From a bacterium (GTDB lineage Bacteria > Latescibacterota > UBA2968): 10,610 nt of DNA. Position numbers and translations under genes: made by a program. Below, piece after piece: positions 1 to 5,657 of the stretch; the first letter of the stretch is position 1; each line of letters opens with the position of its first letter. The DNA lies in assembly GCA_027296045.1 (NCBI GenBank), contig JAPUJS010000484.1, positions 1-10,610 on the forward strand, in the 5' to 3' direction. The notes beneath the pieces are model-generated. The model searched no databases and was not told the DNA's origin. It saw only the letters and a list, made by a program, of their open reading frames with translations.

Positions 1-1757
1 ATGTATCTACGCGGATGTTTGGGGCCCTTGCGGCCTGGCTGAGCGATCCGAAACGGCCCCGACAATTTGAGATTCGTGGCCAAGAGGTGGATGTGGAAGC
101 GCTGACAGTGGCGATTCTGGAGCGGGCTTTTGATCCGGAACAGCCTGGGTTTTGGGGCAAAGAGGCGTTTCCGGCTCGGGACCAGCGGACGGTGGAGTCC
201 GCGATATTGGCCTACGGGGCCTGGCTGTTACGGGATACGGTTTTGCCTGAGATCTCTGAGCGTGGGATGTTGTGCTTTCGGGATTGGCTGCGATATTTTG
301 CTTCGGCGCCTCTGGTACAGAATAATTGGAATTTGTTCTGGATTGTGAACCACACGGCGCGCAAGGCCCTGGGGTGGGATTATGAACAGGATACAATTGA
401 TGAGGCCTGGGAGACGATCGATGGCTATCATCGGGGCGATGGGTGGATGACGGACGGTTCCGAGCAGTTGTTTGACGATACTAACTGGTGGGTGTTCGGT
501 ATCCACGAGATATTTTGGATGCAGATGGACGGAGAGGCAAACCCGGAACGGTGTGCGAGGGTTGAAGACCGGATTCGAAATCGGTTGGAGGTGTATCCCT
601 ATTTTTTTGGCAAGGACGGATCGGTGTCGGAATATGGCCGAAGTTTGTCGTATAAGTTTGCGCGACTGGCGTGTCCTATTCTGGCGTACAAACTGGGATT
701 TTGGCCTCACAGCACGGGGATGTTAAAGCGGTTGGTGCGAAAGCATCTGGCGTTCTACGACAACAATGGGGCGCTGGACCGGGTGACGGATACGGTGCGG
801 CAGACGCTTTCGGAATTTGGGCATCCGGCGGTGCGGGATACGTATATCAATACCGGGCATCCGTACTGGTGTATGGCTACATTTGCGGCCCTATGGCAAC
901 TGGATGAGGACGATCCGCTCTGGACAGTAGAAGAAGAACCGTTGCCTGTGGAGGGGCAGGATTTTCAAAAGGTGGTGAAGCCGGCGGGATGGATTTTGAC
1001 CGGTACACAGGCAACCGGACAGGTCCAGCGTCATTCACTGGGCACCCGACATGGTCGGAAATATTATGCTGCGAAGTATGGGAAGTTTATGTATGGAACC
1101 CATTTTCCGGTGAATTTGGGTTCTGTCGAAGGCGATTTTGGGGCAGATTCTGCACTGTGTGTGACGGACGGCGATCACTGGGCACATCCGGGAAATTATG
1201 AAGTATTTGTCGCTGAAGCACATTATTTGAGGGCGGCGTATCACCTGGAGATTGGGGGGATGAAAATACCTGTGGAAACCGTGTTGATTCCACAGGGGGA
1301 GCTGTGCCTTCGAACACACTGGATTTTGGTGCCAGAAGGTGCGCCTCCATTAACTGCCGTAGAAGGAGGGGCGGCCCTGGGATATGAACCGGGGTTCACA
1401 CCGGAAAAGCTGGTGGATCAAGAAGCGATTTACAGTCTGGTGACGCTGGGTTCCAAGGCGTCGTTGATTTATGGGATTTCGGGATATTCTTATGCCGTTC
1501 GGGCCCAGGGGTTTCGGGGGAACGAGCAGTTGAATGGTATTTACGACCGAGCCATTACGCCGGTGTTGGAGGTGGAAGATCTGACGGAAATCCCGGGGGG
1601 CGAGGTGGGGCTGGTGTGTTTGACCGTGGCGACATTGCAGTGGCAACCCGAGATGCTGGTGGGTTTGGAAATGGCCGTAGAATGGCAGGAAGATGGGGTG
1701 GTGGATGTGGTTTTTGGCGATTTGGAACTTACCATCCCGCCTCTGGAGAGAGCCTAG
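1..1757 (+). CDS. DUF2264 family protein, 5' end outside the window
   Basis: The frame is open from the first complete codon at base 3 to TAG at 1755-1757. The first ATG at 15 has no ribosome site and falls inside an already folded-looking segment, so the gene almost certainly starts upstream. Numbered from that ATG, the protein shows the DUF2264 signatures: a GDGWMTDG stretch at 141-148, a YGRSLSYKFA block at 207-216, a GHPYW motif at 281-285 and DDPLW at 299-303. An aromatic-rich, probably alpha/alpha-toroid N-terminal domain is followed by a beta-rich C-terminal domain (about 320-580), a layout shared with polysaccharide lyase-like and heparinase-like proteins. DUF2264 has no settled biochemical role; members often sit beside sugar-catabolic genes. 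An oxidoreductase gene follows 34 bases downstream and is probably cotranscribed. No signal peptide can be judged because the N-terminus is missing. Family assignment is from motif recognition; function is inference. Confidence 0.85.
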   Translation, partial: VSTRMFGALAAWLSDPKRPRQFEIRGQEVDVEALTVAILERAFDPEQPGFWGKEAFPARDQRTVESAILAYGAWLLRDTVLPEISERGMLCFRDWLRYFASAPLVQNNWNLFWIVNHTARKALGWDYEQDTIDEAWETIDGYHRGDGWMTDGSEQLFDDTNWWVFGIHEIFWMQMDGEANPERCARVEDRIRNRLEVYPYFFGKDGSVSEYGRSLSYKFARLACPILAYKLGFWPHSTGMLKRLVRKHLAFYDNNGALDRVTDTVRQTLSEFGHPAVRDTYINTGHPYWCMATFAALWQLDEDDPLWTVEEEPLPVEGQDFQKVVKPAGWILTGTQATGQVQRHSLGTRHGRKYYAAKYGKFMYGTHFPVNLGSVEGDFGADSALCVTDGDHWAHPGNYEVFVAEAHYLRAAYHLEIGGMKIPVETVLIPQGELCLRTHWILVPEGAPPLTAVEGGAALGYEPGFTPEKLVDQEAIYSLVTLGSKASLIYGISGYSYAVRAQGFRGNEQLNGIYDRAITPVLEVEDLTEIPGGEVGLVCLTVATLQWQPEMLVGLEMAVEWQEDGVVDVVFGDLELTIPPLERA

Positions 1758-1791
1758 TGTTCGGAATTTTGGCCAGATAAGGAGTTTTTTT

Positions 1792-3042
1792 ATGCGTCAA
1801 AGCAAGAAGCGAATCCGGGTGGGCGTGGTCGGTGTGGGTCGTGGGCGTTCGTTTATGCGGGCAACCAGTGCGACGGGGATGGAACTGGTCGCGATTTGTG
1901 ATACCTGGGAAGAACGGTTGATAAGCGAAGGGAAGTCGCTGGGGGTGGAGACCTACACAGATTACAACCGGTTCTTAGAACACGATATGGACGCTGTGGT
2001 GCTGGCGAATTATTTTCACGAACACGCCCCGTTTGCGATCCAGGCGCTTCAAGCCGATAAACATGTGATGAGCGAGACGGCTGCTTGCCACACGCTGGGG
2101 GAAGGAGTGGCTCTGGCACGGGCGGTTGAAAAGAGCGGGAAGACGTATATGTTTGCCGAGAATTATCCCTATATGGTGTTTAATCAGGAGATGAAACGGC
2201 TGTATCAAAAGGGGCTGATTGGTGAGTTCAAATACGGAGAGGGTGAGTATGTGCATCCCGACCCGCCAGAGGTTAAATTGGGGCGTAGTTGTGGGGTGGA
2301 TCACTGGCGGAACTGGATTCCCGCAACGTATTATTGCACGCATTCGATTGCACCAGTGATGTATATTACCGATACGCGACCTGTGAAAGTGAACGGGTTT
2401 GCCGTTCCGTTTGATTTTGACGATCCGACAATGACACAGACCGTGAAGCGAAGCGATACGTGTTCGGTGATCATTTGCCGGATGAACAACGGGGCGGTGA
2501 TGAAGTCGCTGCACGGGTCGTTGCGAGGACACGGGAATTATGTGCGGATTCACGGGAATCAGGGATTGATGGAAAACTGCCGGCACGGCGATAAACAGCG
2601 CTTGCGGGTGTGGCGAGAGCCCTGGGAGAAGCGCAAGGGAGAGCCGGTGGAGACGGTGTATAAACCCGATTTTCCCCTCCACCACGACCGAGCAACCCGG
2701 GCAGGCCACGGGGGCGGCGATTTTTTTACGAGTTATCATTTTGCACAGGCTGTTCAGACAGGGGAACCGCCTTATCTGGATGTGTACCGGGGGATTGACA
2801 TGAGCATTGCCGGAATTCAGGCCTGGCGGTCGGCAGTCAACGATTCGGCCCCGATGGAGGTGCCGGATTTTCGGAAGGAGTCGGTGCGGAAAAAATATGC
2901 AAAAGACGATTGGTCGCCCGATCCAAAGCGAAAGAAGAAGGGGCAGCCGTTCAGCAGTATTCTGGGAGAGCTGAAACCTTCGCGAGAGGCAAAGGCACTG
3001 GCGAAAAAGGTCTGGGCAGAGCGCGGATATTTTGGCAAGTGA
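1792..3042 (+). CDS. Gfo/Idh/MocA family NAD(P)-dependent oxidoreductase
   Basis: A 416-residue cytoplasmic oxidoreductase, about the usual family length. The start at 1792 is chosen because TAAGGAG at 1778-1784 lies just upstream and the N-terminus then opens directly with the Rossmann strand; the frame stays open upstream only within the previous gene. The dinucleotide loop is G14-V-G16-R-G18, and D37 at the end of the second strand favours NAD over NADP. The family's usual E-K-P motif is replaced by S94-E95-T96. A T-H-S triplet at 183-185 supplies a likely active-site histidine (H184) in the C-terminal alpha/beta domain. Residues about 376-398 are rich in lysine. Members oxidise or reduce sugars, inositols and their derivatives, and some relatives (GH109) use NAD for glycoside cleavage. 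With the DUF2264 gene next to it, a role in sugar or uronate catabolism is likely; the substrate cannot be read from the sequence. Confidence 0.9.
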   Translation: MRQSKKRIRVGVVGVGRGRSFMRATSATGMELVAICDTWEERLISEGKSLGVETYTDYNRFLEHDMDAVVLANYFHEHAPFAIQALQADKHVMSETAACHTLGEGVALARAVEKSGKTYMFAENYPYMVFNQEMKRLYQKGLIGEFKYGEGEYVHPDPPEVKLGRSCGVDHWRNWIPATYYCTHSIAPVMYITDTRPVKVNGFAVPFDFDDPTMTQTVKRSDTCSVIICRMNNGAVMKSLHGSLRGHGNYVRIHGNQGLMENCRHGDKQRLRVWREPWEKRKGEPVETVYKPDFPLHHDRATRAGHGGGDFFTSYHFAQAVQTGEPPYLDVYRGIDMSIAGIQAWRSAVNDSAPMEVPDFRKESVRKKYAKDDWSPDPKRKKKGQPFSSILGELKPSREAKALAKKVWAERGYFGK

Positions 3043-3130
3043 TGATCCTGGACACGGGTGCTTTGGAGCCAATCCGGTCCGGAACGCTACACGAGCCATA
3101 TCTTAATCGTACATACTTAAGGAGGCAACC

Positions 3131-3502
3131 ATGATTCAAACGGCACAGGTGGTGCTGGGTATTTATGGGATGCTGCTCATCGTGGGCGGGGTGATGGGAA
3201 TGGTGAAAGCAGGCAGTTTGGTGTCGATGATCGCCGGTGGGATTTCAGGCGTTGTCGCACTGGTGGGTTTGTGGATCAGTTTGAGCGATCCGGCAACCGG
3301 ATTTCTGGTCGGGGCCCTGCTGGCCCTGTTGCTTACGGGAATGTTTGTCAACCGGTTTATGGCCACGCGAAAGTTTATGCCGGCAGGAATGGTGCTGATT
3401 ATGAGTCTGGCCGTAGGCATTCTCCTGTTGCTGGCACGCCAACAAGCGGTGGGAGCGGAGGCGCAAAAAAGTGAAGTGAACACAAGTGCAAAGACCCCCT
3501 GA
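3131..3502 (+). CDS. TMEM14 (UPF0136) family small membrane protein
   Basis: A 123-residue membrane protein with an ideal TAAGGAGG site at 3118-3125, five bases before the ATG. Four hydrophobic segments are visible at about 5-25, 32-50, 57-74 and 84-102. Family features are the early Y-G and G-G-x-x-G with KAGS (26-29), then R75-F-M-x-T-x-K-F-M-P-A-G (75-86), typical of TMEM14/UPF0136 proteins known from mitochondria, plastids and many bacteria. The last 20 or so residues are polar and probably face the cytoplasm or periplasm. It lies 88 bases after the oxidoreductase gene, so cotranscription is possible but not shown. The role of bacterial members is unknown; eukaryotic ones are linked to haem and fatty-acid transport, which should not be transferred without evidence. 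Confidence 0.8.
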   Translation: MIQTAQVVLGIYGMLLIVGGVMGMVKAGSLVSMIAGGISGVVALVGLWISLSDPATGFLVGALLALLLTGMFVNRFMATRKFMPAGMVLIMSLAVGILLLLARQQAVGAEAQKSEVNTSAKTP

Positions 3503-3567
3503 GCCCCTATCATTGCACCTTTCCTGCGCTGCCGGGTGAGGCATAAGCGAGTATTCGATTCCGACCT

Positions 3568-3591
3568 AAATTTCCACACGCGTGGAAAATT
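3568..3591. repeat. Short inverted repeat after the TMEM14 gene
   Basis: Ten-base arms at 3568-3577 and 3582-3591 with a four-base loop (ACGC) and one mismatch; the six inner pairs TTCCAC/GTGGAA are perfect. It lies between the TMEM14 stop and the strong terminator. It could be a protein site or an RNA hairpin; there is no T-tract, so it is not called a terminator. Confidence 0.4.
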
Positions 3592-3605
3592 CCTCTACCT
3601 TCCCC

Positions 3606-3652
3606 AAAAAAAAGACCGGCGCTTCCATACAAGGCATGGGAGCGCCGGTTTT
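3606..3652. terminator. Bidirectional intrinsic terminator between convergent units
   Basis: A 14-base stem pairs 3615-3628 with 3636-3649 (one G-T pair) around a seven-base loop, with a GC-rich base ACCGGCGCT/AGCGCCGGT. On the + strand the stem ends in TTTT (3649-3652). On the - strand it is followed after one base by eight T residues (complement of A 3606-3613), which makes it stronger in that direction. It fits as the end of both the + strand oxidoreductase/TMEM14 unit and the - strand unit carrying the HTH gene. Confidence 0.88.
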
Positions 3653-3660
3653 CGTGTGGA

Positions 3661-3690
3661 GGGTCTCGTCTAAAAGTTAGACGACATCCC
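3661..3690. repeat. Hairpin overlapping the end of the 10-codon ORF
   Basis: Perfect eight-base arms TCGTCTAA (3666-3673) and TTAGACGA (3677-3684) enclose a three-base loop. Beyond one C-C mismatch the pairing continues with T-A and GGG/CCC at 3661-3663 and 3688-3690. In the - strand transcript it covers the last codons and the stop of the tiny ORF at 3677-3709, 17 bases before the terminator stem. It may protect the transcript 3' end or affect termination of translation. Confidence 0.55.
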
Positions 3691-3709
3691 TCATCATCAC
3701 GTTATCCAT
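3677..3709 (-). CDS. Candidate 10-codon ORF with consensus Shine-Dalgarno
   Basis: The - strand carries AAAAGGAGG (complement of 3717-3725), seven bases, then ATG and ten codons to TAA, giving MDNVMMRDVV. An in-frame TAA directly precedes the ATG, so the reading frame cannot be longer. The ribosome site is as good as any in the window and better than that of the HTH gene upstream. Behind it come a hairpin covering the stop codon and an intrinsic terminator. It lies 185 bases downstream of the HTH gene in the same direction. Nothing can be said of a function from ten residues: it may be a short peptide gene, a regulatory ORF, or a remnant of a longer gene. That it is translated is an inference from the Shine-Dalgarno alone. 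Confidence 0.35.
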   Translation of the reverse strand: MDNVMMRDVV

Positions 3710-3793
3710 TTAAAAACCTCCTTTTCGATGTGCATAGATCAGTTTCCGGAAGACCATTCCATGCGGGTGGTGCTGAGTGCATCAGCTTGCCGG

Positions 3794-3816
3794 GTCAACC
3801 TGTTGACACGACAGGT
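3794..3816. promoter_or_regulatory. Overlapping dyads with AYCTGT-N7-ACAGRT layout (module B)
   Basis: ACCTGT (3798-3803), seven bases, ACAGGT (3811-3816) form a perfect dyad. It overlaps a second one, GTCAAC (3794-3799), two bases, GTTGAC (3802-3807). The 6-7-6 dyad has the same layout as the one over the -35 box at 4560-4578. On the + strand TTGACA occurs at 3803-3808, but a good -10 box at the right distance is absent (TACGGT at 3826-3831 is weak). On the - strand TTGACC (3793-3798) likewise lacks a convincing -10. It is probably a protein-binding site upstream of the 10-codon ORF. Confidence 0.45.
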
Positions 3817-3846
3817 AAATCGTGGTACGGTTATTCTTACACGGGC

Positions 3847-3858
3847 TTGGATGCACTT
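3847..3858 (+). repeat. 12-base direct repeat TTGGATGCACTT, copy 1
   Basis: Identical to 4603-4614 and on the same strand. It lies 30 bases from the module B dyad, on the side away from the tiny ORF. A single 12-base match within a window this size could be chance. The matched position next to the two similar dyads is what makes it notable. Confidence 0.45.
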
Positions 3859-3869
3859 GAAGCTTCAAG
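3856..3869. repeat. 14-base perfect palindrome
   Basis: CTTGAAGCTTCAAG is its own reverse complement. It overlaps the end of the 12-base repeat and lies about 25 bases past the stop of the HTH gene. It could be an operator half of module B or a small hairpin in the transcript. Confidence 0.5.
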
Positions 3870-3894
3870 GTGTGGAATTTTTTTGCGCCGGGTC

Positions 3895-4326
3895 TCAGTT
3901 TTGAATCGCGATACTCTCTAATCGACATACCTTCTGGAGTTTTTTGACAGCCCCACCCACGGACTTGCCGCGGCGCGTGATGCCAAAGAGGTGCTGGCTC
4001 ACCACCCGGCGGGAGATGCCCATGATTTCGGAGATTTCCTGCTGGGTTTTGCCCCATTTGAAATAAAGCACCATCGCTTCCAGTTGTTTTTGCGTCAACG
4101 CATGTGTGATCAGGCTGTCAATGCGAGGGGTCAGTTTTTTGATTTTGTCTTCCCAGACATAACGGGTTTCGCGATCTTCGCTGTTTTCAAACCACAGCCC
4201 GGCTTCGTTTGGAATCTGTTCTAAATCTGTCTGGTCAATTTGTACTTCCCAAAAGTCAGGATTATACATATGAGCAATAAGCTCCTCCGCTTGGGGGTTG
4301 AGATGTGCCGCCTGATTCAGGGGCAT
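3895..4326 (-). CDS. Sigma-70 region 4-like helix-turn-helix protein
   Basis: A 143-residue predicted DNA-binding protein. Residues about 76-118 form a sigma-region-4-like HTH: LTQKQLEAM, then TQQEISEIMGISRRVVSQHL, with the turn at G103. A basic stretch GGAVKKLQK follows (124-132). The acidic N-terminal half (1-75) has no sigma region 2, so this is not a complete sigma factor; similar lone HTH proteins are usually annotated only as sigma-factor-like. The ATG at 4326 is the only start codon between the upstream in-frame TAA and residue 20. It is preceded by eight T residues and GGCGG, with no normal Shine-Dalgarno. That raises two options: translation is controlled by the hairpin there, or the true N-terminus lies upstream and the frame is interrupted (see 4412-4480). 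The two dyads at 3798-3816 and 4560-4578 bracket the gene and are natural candidates for its own binding sites; this is inference. Confidence 0.8.
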   Translation of the reverse strand: MPLNQAAHLNPQAEELIAHMYNPDFWEVQIDQTDLEQIPNEAGLWFENSEDRETRYVWEDKIKKLTPRIDSLITHALTQKQLEAMVLYFKWGKTQQEISEIMGISRRVVSQHLFGITRRGKSVGGAVKKLQKVCRLESIAIQN

Positions 4327-4358
4327 AAAAAAAACCGCCGGATAGACCTTACCCGCGG
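4327..4358 (-). promoter_or_regulatory. Hairpin plus T8 abutting the HTH start codon
   Basis: In the - strand transcript CCGC (complement of 4355-4358) pairs with GCGG (4335-4338) and GGGU (4351-4354) with AUCC (4340-4343, one G-U). There is one bulged base (4339) and a seven-base loop. Eight T residues and then the ATG follow directly. The form is that of an intrinsic terminator, and the 3' arm also contains the only purine-rich sequence that could serve as ribosome site. It could attenuate transcription, hide the ribosome site, or be a chance structure. Confidence 0.4.
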
Positions 4359-4411
4359 CTCCTTAGGAGGGCTTTGTAGAGACAGACAATGTGTACAGCC
4401 AACAATTGCCG

Positions 4412-4480
4412 TCAGCACCTCACCGGAGGCGAATAAGATTTTTGTTCCTTTTTCTGCAGGGTCGTAAGCGTCAGTGCCAT
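4412..4480 (-). CDS. Candidate 22-codon leader ORF, or broken 5' end of the HTH gene
   Basis: AAAGGAGG (complement of 4488-4495) stands seven bases before ATG at 4480, and 22 codons follow to TGA at 4412-4414. The peptide begins MALTLTTLQKKEQK. A strong promoter lies upstream, so this is the first translatable ORF of the - strand unit. The -1 frame stays open from 4481 to TGA at 4317-4319, overlapping the HTH start, and includes a CTHC motif. One extra base in the A run near 4449-4453 and one in the T8 run at 4327-4334 would fuse everything into a single frame of about 195 codons ending with the HTH protein. Thus it is either a leader peptide in front of an attenuator, or the start of a longer gene disrupted by two single-base losses (real or sequencing error). 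The sequence alone cannot decide. Confidence 0.4.
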   Translation of the reverse strand: MALTLTTLQKKEQKSYSPPVRC

Positions 4481-4529
4481 CTTAACGCCTCCTTTCATAA
4501 GTTTGGTGTGACAGTGGGTTTAGGGGAAC

Positions 4530-4539
4530 TGAACGTTCA
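4530..4539. promoter_or_regulatory. 10-base palindrome at the expected transcription start
   Basis: TGAACGTTCA is a perfect palindrome whose first base lies just 3' of the -10 box on the - strand, close to the expected +1. It may be an operator. It is not a standard Gram-positive LexA box, which has four bases between GAAC and GTTC. Confidence 0.35.
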
Positions 4540-4541
4540 TA

Positions 4542-4570
4542 AGAATAAGCAAATGCGGAATCTGTGTCAA
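4542..4570 (-). promoter_or_regulatory. Sigma-70-type promoter for the HTH unit
   Basis: On the - strand a consensus -35 box TTGACA (complement of 4565-4570), exactly 17 bases, and TATTCT (complement of 4542-4547, four of six). Transcription would start near 4533-4536, giving a leader of about 55 bases to the ATG at 4480. The very AT-rich stretch at 4598-4680 lies upstream and could act as an UP element. This is the best promoter match in the window. Confidence 0.7.
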
Positions 4571-4578
4571 GCACAGAT
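4560..4578. promoter_or_regulatory. Operator-like dyad over the -35 box (module A)
   Basis: ATCTGTG (4560-4566), five bases, CACAGAT (4572-4578) is a perfect seven-base dyad, or ATCTGT-N7-ACAGAT. It covers the whole -35 box of the promoter at 4542-4570, a typical repressor position. Its layout matches the dyad at 3798-3816. The HTH protein encoded between the two is a plausible ligand (inference). Confidence 0.6.
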
Positions 4579-4602
4579 GTGGTATTTCACTTAAACTATG
4601 TT

Positions 4603-4614
4603 TTGGATGCACTT
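4603..4614 (+). repeat. 12-base direct repeat TTGGATGCACTT, copy 2
   Basis: Identical to 3847-3858 and on the same strand. It lies 24 bases from the module A dyad (30 in module B). Viewed on the - strand, both copies are preceded by TTCAA or TTCAAAA and followed by TACCAC before the dyad. Confidence 0.45.
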
Positions 4615-4622
4615 TTTGAAAG

Positions 4623-4680
4623 AAAAAAACAATAAAAAATATAAATATTTGTTTTTATTATATATAAATTTGAATTTTTT
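4623..4680. terminator. AT-rich stretch with a weak hairpin after the transporter gene
   Basis: Almost pure A/T. AATAAAAA (4631-4638) pairs with TTTTTATT (4652-4659), and on the - strand seven T residues follow (complement of 4623-4629). It could end the operon that closes with the EamA gene at 4718, but the stem holds only A-T pairs and is weak. It may equally serve as an UP element for the promoter at 4542-4570. The rest of 4327-4717 is covered by the elements listed separately; no further gene is seen there. Confidence 0.3.
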
Positions 4681-4717
4681 TGAATCCTGGGCTGCCGGAT
4701 TGGTTGTTAGACCTTTT

Positions 4718-5581
4718 TTAGCCGGATGTAGTCTTTTGGGGCCAGGTAGCCAGAAGGATGCCGGTAAGAATTACGGGGGCGCCCCAGAAAAAGGCCAGGC
4801 CGGGCGATTCACCCAAAGCGAGATAGGCCAGGGTGGCCGAGCCAAGGGGTTCGCTGAGCAGGACCAGGGCGATGAGCGAAGGCGAGACCTGTTTGAGGGC
4901 GTAGTTGAAACTGGTGTGGCCCAAAAGCTGGGGGCCGAGGGCCAGTAGAAAAAAAAGGAGATAGGTCTGGTTGTCGTACCCAAAGAGGGAGTGGCCCGAT
5001 AAGAGGGCCAGGCCAATCAGGACCAGGGCGGCAACCGAGTTGGCAATAGCGATGTAGGGGATCAGGTCCAGGCGCTGGCGTTGGCGGCGTCCGATGAGAA
5101 GGTGTCCGGAGACGGTCACCGCCCCGGCAAGGGCCAGCAGGTCGCCTATGAGGGCATGCTCTCCGATGCCCCAATCGCCCAGGGCAACGAGTGCCGAACC
5201 GATCAGGGAGACGACGGTGCCCACCACAAGACGGGGTCCCAGGGGATCTTTCAGGATCAACCAGCCGCCCAGGCCGACGAAAATGGGAATGGTGTTGACG
5301 AGTAAGACGGAAGAGGCGACGGAGGTGTGGTCGAGAGAGGAGATCCAGAAGGCGAAGTGGAAGCCCAGGAAGATGCCGCTGAAGAGGAGCGCCGTGCGAT
5401 CTCGAGATGTGCCCGAGGTAAGCTGGGTGCGGTGTTTGTATATTGCGATTGGCAAAACAATCAGGGCGGCAATACCCAGGCGATGGGCGGCAACAACCAG
5501 AGCGGGGGCGTTGCAGAGGCGAATCAGAACGGCGGCCGAGGAAGACATCAGCATGCCGATGGTGAGAGCAAGATAAACCAT
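4718..5581 (-). CDS. EamA/DMT superfamily transporter
   Basis: A 287-residue inner-membrane protein with about ten hydrophobic segments and the two-fold EamA repeat: repeat one at about 1-135 ends with the conserved TSVASSVLLVNTIPIFVGL and LKD; repeat two at about 142-283 carries YALKQVSPSLIALVLLSEPL and the ALGE signature. This is the normal length for the drug/metabolite transporter superfamily, whose members export amino acids, metabolites or drugs; the substrate is unknown. The ATG at 5581 fits the family start, but no Shine-Dalgarno is present: the upstream 54 bases are a 7-base repeat array. The gene is the last of the - strand operon, 76 bases after rarA. Translation may depend on coupling or on unstructured leader RNA. 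Confidence 0.9.
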   Translation of the reverse strand: MVYLALTIGMLMSSSAAVLIRLCNAPALVVAAHRLGIAALIVLPIAIYKHRTQLTSGTSRDRTALLFSGIFLGFHFAFWISSLDHTSVASSVLLVNTIPIFVGLGGWLILKDPLGPRLVVGTVVSLIGSALVALGDWGIGEHALIGDLLALAGAVTVSGHLLIGRRQRQRLDLIPYIAIANSVAALVLIGLALLSGHSLFGYDNQTYLLFFLLALGPQLLGHTSFNYALKQVSPSLIALVLLSEPLGSATLAYLALGESPGLAFFWGAPVILTGILLATWPQKTTSG

Positions 5582-5635
5582 AGAATATAGAATACAGAAA
5601 ACAGGAGTCAGAAGTCAGAAGACAGAATCCAGAAT
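5582..5635. repeat. Phased 7-base tandem repeat array, left arm
   Basis: Seven consecutive heptads of the form AGAANNC with drift (AGAATAT, AGAATAC, AGAAAAC, AGGAGTC, AGAAGTC, AGAAGAC, AGAATCC) and a partial eighth, read on the + strand. The array directly abuts the start codon of the EamA gene. Such heptanucleotide arrays are known as STRR in cyanobacteria and occur in other phyla. Confidence 0.9.
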
Positions 5636-5657
5636 AAAAAGCAGTACAAAAATATCT

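Noticed and set aside
1693..1791. Upstream start for the oxidoreductase gene
   Set aside because: It would overlap the DUF2264 gene by 65 bases and add residues before the Rossmann strand; the ATG at 1792 has TAAGGAG in front.
1975..3099. Long - strand open frame (374 codons) opposite the oxidoreductase
   Set aside because: Antisense shadow; the + strand gene has a Rossmann motif, a ribosome site and normal family length.
4530..4578. LexA boxes (SOS operators)
   Set aside because: CTGT-N7-ACAG is one base shorter than the gammaproteobacterial box, and GAACGTTC lacks the four-base spacer of the Gram-positive box.
4391..4594. 67-codon + strand frame with a GTG start
   Set aside because: No ribosome site, low-complexity product, and it runs across the promoter and dyad of the - strand unit.
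3798..4614. Mobile element with the 12-base repeats as its ends
   Set aside because: The copies are direct, not terminal inverted repeats, no transposase is encoded between them, and target-site duplications are not seen.
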